Assembly: GCA_937995505.1 (NCBI GenBank)
Contig: CALKJV010000070.1
Location: 1-6,059 of the forward strand
Direction: 5' to 3'
From: an uncultured Bacteroidia bacterium
Lineage (GTDB): Bacteria; Bacteroidota; Bacteroidia; SpSt-205
Length of the DNA: 6,059 bases
The translations under genes and the position numbers were made by a program. This document shows, piece by piece, positions 5,194 to 6,059 of the stretch. The notes under the pieces were generated by a model. The model was not told the origin of the DNA. It worked only from the letters and a program-made list of their open reading frames with translations, and searched no databases. Positions within the stretch are counted from its first letter, which is position 1; each line of letters starts with the position of its first letter.

Positions 5194-6059
5194 GTGCAGT
5201 GGCTATGGCTGGTAGGCGTATGCGCATGGGCCCAGAGTACCCTTCTCATAGACCCTCGCAAACAGCTCAGACCCTACGAGCTCGAGAGGAAAAAAGAAGG
5301 CTGGGTCATAGCGGGTTATCCCTCGGTAGGGTATGATCCCTTGCGAAGCTTTGGAGCGGCCGTAGCCACAGCAGTAGCCTATAATGGCAAAAAAACAGAA
5401 GAGCTCTTCTCGGTACAACCCTATAAGCATTACTTTTTTCTGCAAGCAGGCGGCTTCTTGAGAAGTAGCTTGTATGCTCGCTTCTTTTACGATGCATCTT
5501 GGCTCGGTGGGCGCCCTTATCGGCTGATGGTACGCATAGCGTACCGAAACGAACCCACAGGACAGCTCTGGGGACTCGGAGAAGGTTCCTTATCTTACAA
5601 CCTTGCCGGTACTCTGAGTAGCTACGAGAGGCGATTGCGCACTCCGATTCTCGTAGGTGGGCGATGGGTGACGCAGAAATCGTATCACGCTTTCGCCGTA
5701 GAGCAGTGGCAGGTGTGGGCTATCGGAGAACGGATTGCGTACAGGGGACTTTTGCGCCTGCTGGCTGGGATGCGTTGGCAGCAAGACCGAGTCCGCTCCC
5801 TCGCTGGGGAAATCTACCCCCTCAAAGCCCCCACGGGTGAGACCGTAGAGGCCCTGCAGCTTCCTACCCTCTTAGACAGCCTAAGTGCTGCGCCTCCCTT
5901 ACCGAATGTGCGTTTCATGCCAGGCCTCAGTCAATCCCGCCTCTTCCTCGGAGGCGCAATGGTTTGGGATAGCCGCGACTTTGAGGTAAACCCCAATAGC
6001 GGCTGGGTACTAGAGGTAGGCCATGAAAGCAGCTTCCCTTCGCTCGCCACCCATAAAAC
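5194..6059 (+). CDS. BamA/TamA-like outer-membrane beta-barrel protein (bacterial surface antigen family), 3'-truncated by window edge
   Basis: An open frame of 288 codons runs off the right edge. The N-terminus (QWLWLVGVCAWAQ then STLL) is a signal peptide ending in the A-x-A-Q pattern common in Bacteroidota, though it lacks a basic n-region. Possible starts are GTG 5194 and in-frame TTG 5188; no ATG lies between the upstream stop at 5116 and here. After the signal comes GYPSVGYDPLRSFGAAVATAVAYNG (residues about 40-64), then PYKHYFFLQAGGF, a PYRLMVRIAYRNEP strand and LWGLGEGS, all matching the opening barrel strands of BamA/TamA-related surface antigen proteins (aromatic, alternating strands; LWGLG in place of the usual YFG.G). 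The WDSRDFEVNPNSGW block (about 258-271) matches the D-x-RD...P..G signature of the family. POTRA domains are absent or outside any visible region, since the barrel begins about 40 residues in. This suits the short POTRA-less Bacteroidota members of unknown substrate. The frame has no stop and no frameshift. Confidence 0.8.
   Translation, partial: MQWLWLVGVCAWAQSTLLIDPRKQLRPYELERKKEGWVIAGYPSVGYDPLRSFGAAVATAVAYNGKKTEELFSVQPYKHYFFLQAGGFLRSSLYARFFYDASWLGGRPYRLMVRIAYRNEPTGQLWGLGEGSLSYNLAGTLSSYERRLRTPILVGGRWVTQKSYHAFAVEQWQVWAIGERIAYRGLLRLLAGMRWQQDRVRSLAGEIYPLKAPTGETVEALQLPTLLDSLSAAPPLPNVRFMPGLSQSRLFLGGAMVWDSRDFEVNPNSGWVLEVGHESSFPSLATHK

Noticed and set aside
5154..5261. N-terminal extension of the unknown minus-strand protein to a start at 5261
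   Set aside because: The extra 36 residues are low in family-like character, span the -7 box at 5163-5170 and overlap the start of the divergent barrel gene; ATG 5153 explains all signals.
5203..5445. Minus-strand frames over 5203-5445 and 5306-5497
   Set aside because: They are antisense to the barrel gene, whose signal peptide and strand pattern are convincing.
1..6059. CRISPR array, insertion sequence, toxin-antitoxin pair or integration site at the tRNA genes
   Set aside because: No direct repeats with spacers, no transposase or integrase motifs, and no partial tRNA duplicates were seen on either strand.

Overview
The window reads as chromosomal DNA of a member of the Bacteroidota. Four lines of evidence support this. 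Genes are preceded by TAnnTTTG-type -7 boxes rather than E. coli-type -10 boxes, and no convincing Shine-Dalgarno sequence is seen before any start. One secreted protein carries a type IX secretion (T9SS)-like C-terminal domain. A DUF2400/TIGR02757-family protein, common in this phylum, is present. The Ig-like repeat in the secreted protein is of a kind typical of Bacteroidetes surface proteins. The DNA is moderately GC-rich by eye and the proteins are rich in Arg, Leu and Trp; a warm-environment lineage is possible, but that is a guess.

Layout. At 2-1186 (+) lies the C-terminal part of a membrane glycosyltransferase of the GT-C/PMT type; its frame is still open at the left edge. Its stop codon lies inside the 3' end of a minus-strand tRNA cluster transcribed Ser(GCT) - Pro(TGG) - Arg(TCT) (1184-1450). 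From a short divergent control region (1451-1548) the plus strand carries a modular secreted protein (1549-3075). It is followed by a two-tRNA unit, Tyr(GTA) - Gly(TCC) (3121-3281), with its own clear promoter. Convergent to these is a minus-strand pair: a 358-residue protein of unknown function (4077-5153) overlapping a DUF2400 protein (3343-4104). Divergent from that pair, a BamA/TamA-like outer-membrane beta-barrel gene starts near 5194 and runs off the right edge.

How the parts relate. Three genes concern the cell envelope (GT-C enzyme, T9SS-type secreted protein, barrel protein) and five genes are tRNAs, so this is mostly core or housekeeping territory. I see no mobile element, CRISPR array or defence system. 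The most interesting points are three: promoter boxes so close to the start codons of three protein genes that the mRNAs should be leaderless or nearly so; a DUF2400 protein whose Lys/VDTH arrangement resembles HhH-GPD DNA glycosylases such as AGOG; and a conserved but uncharacterised two-part protein encoded upstream of it.
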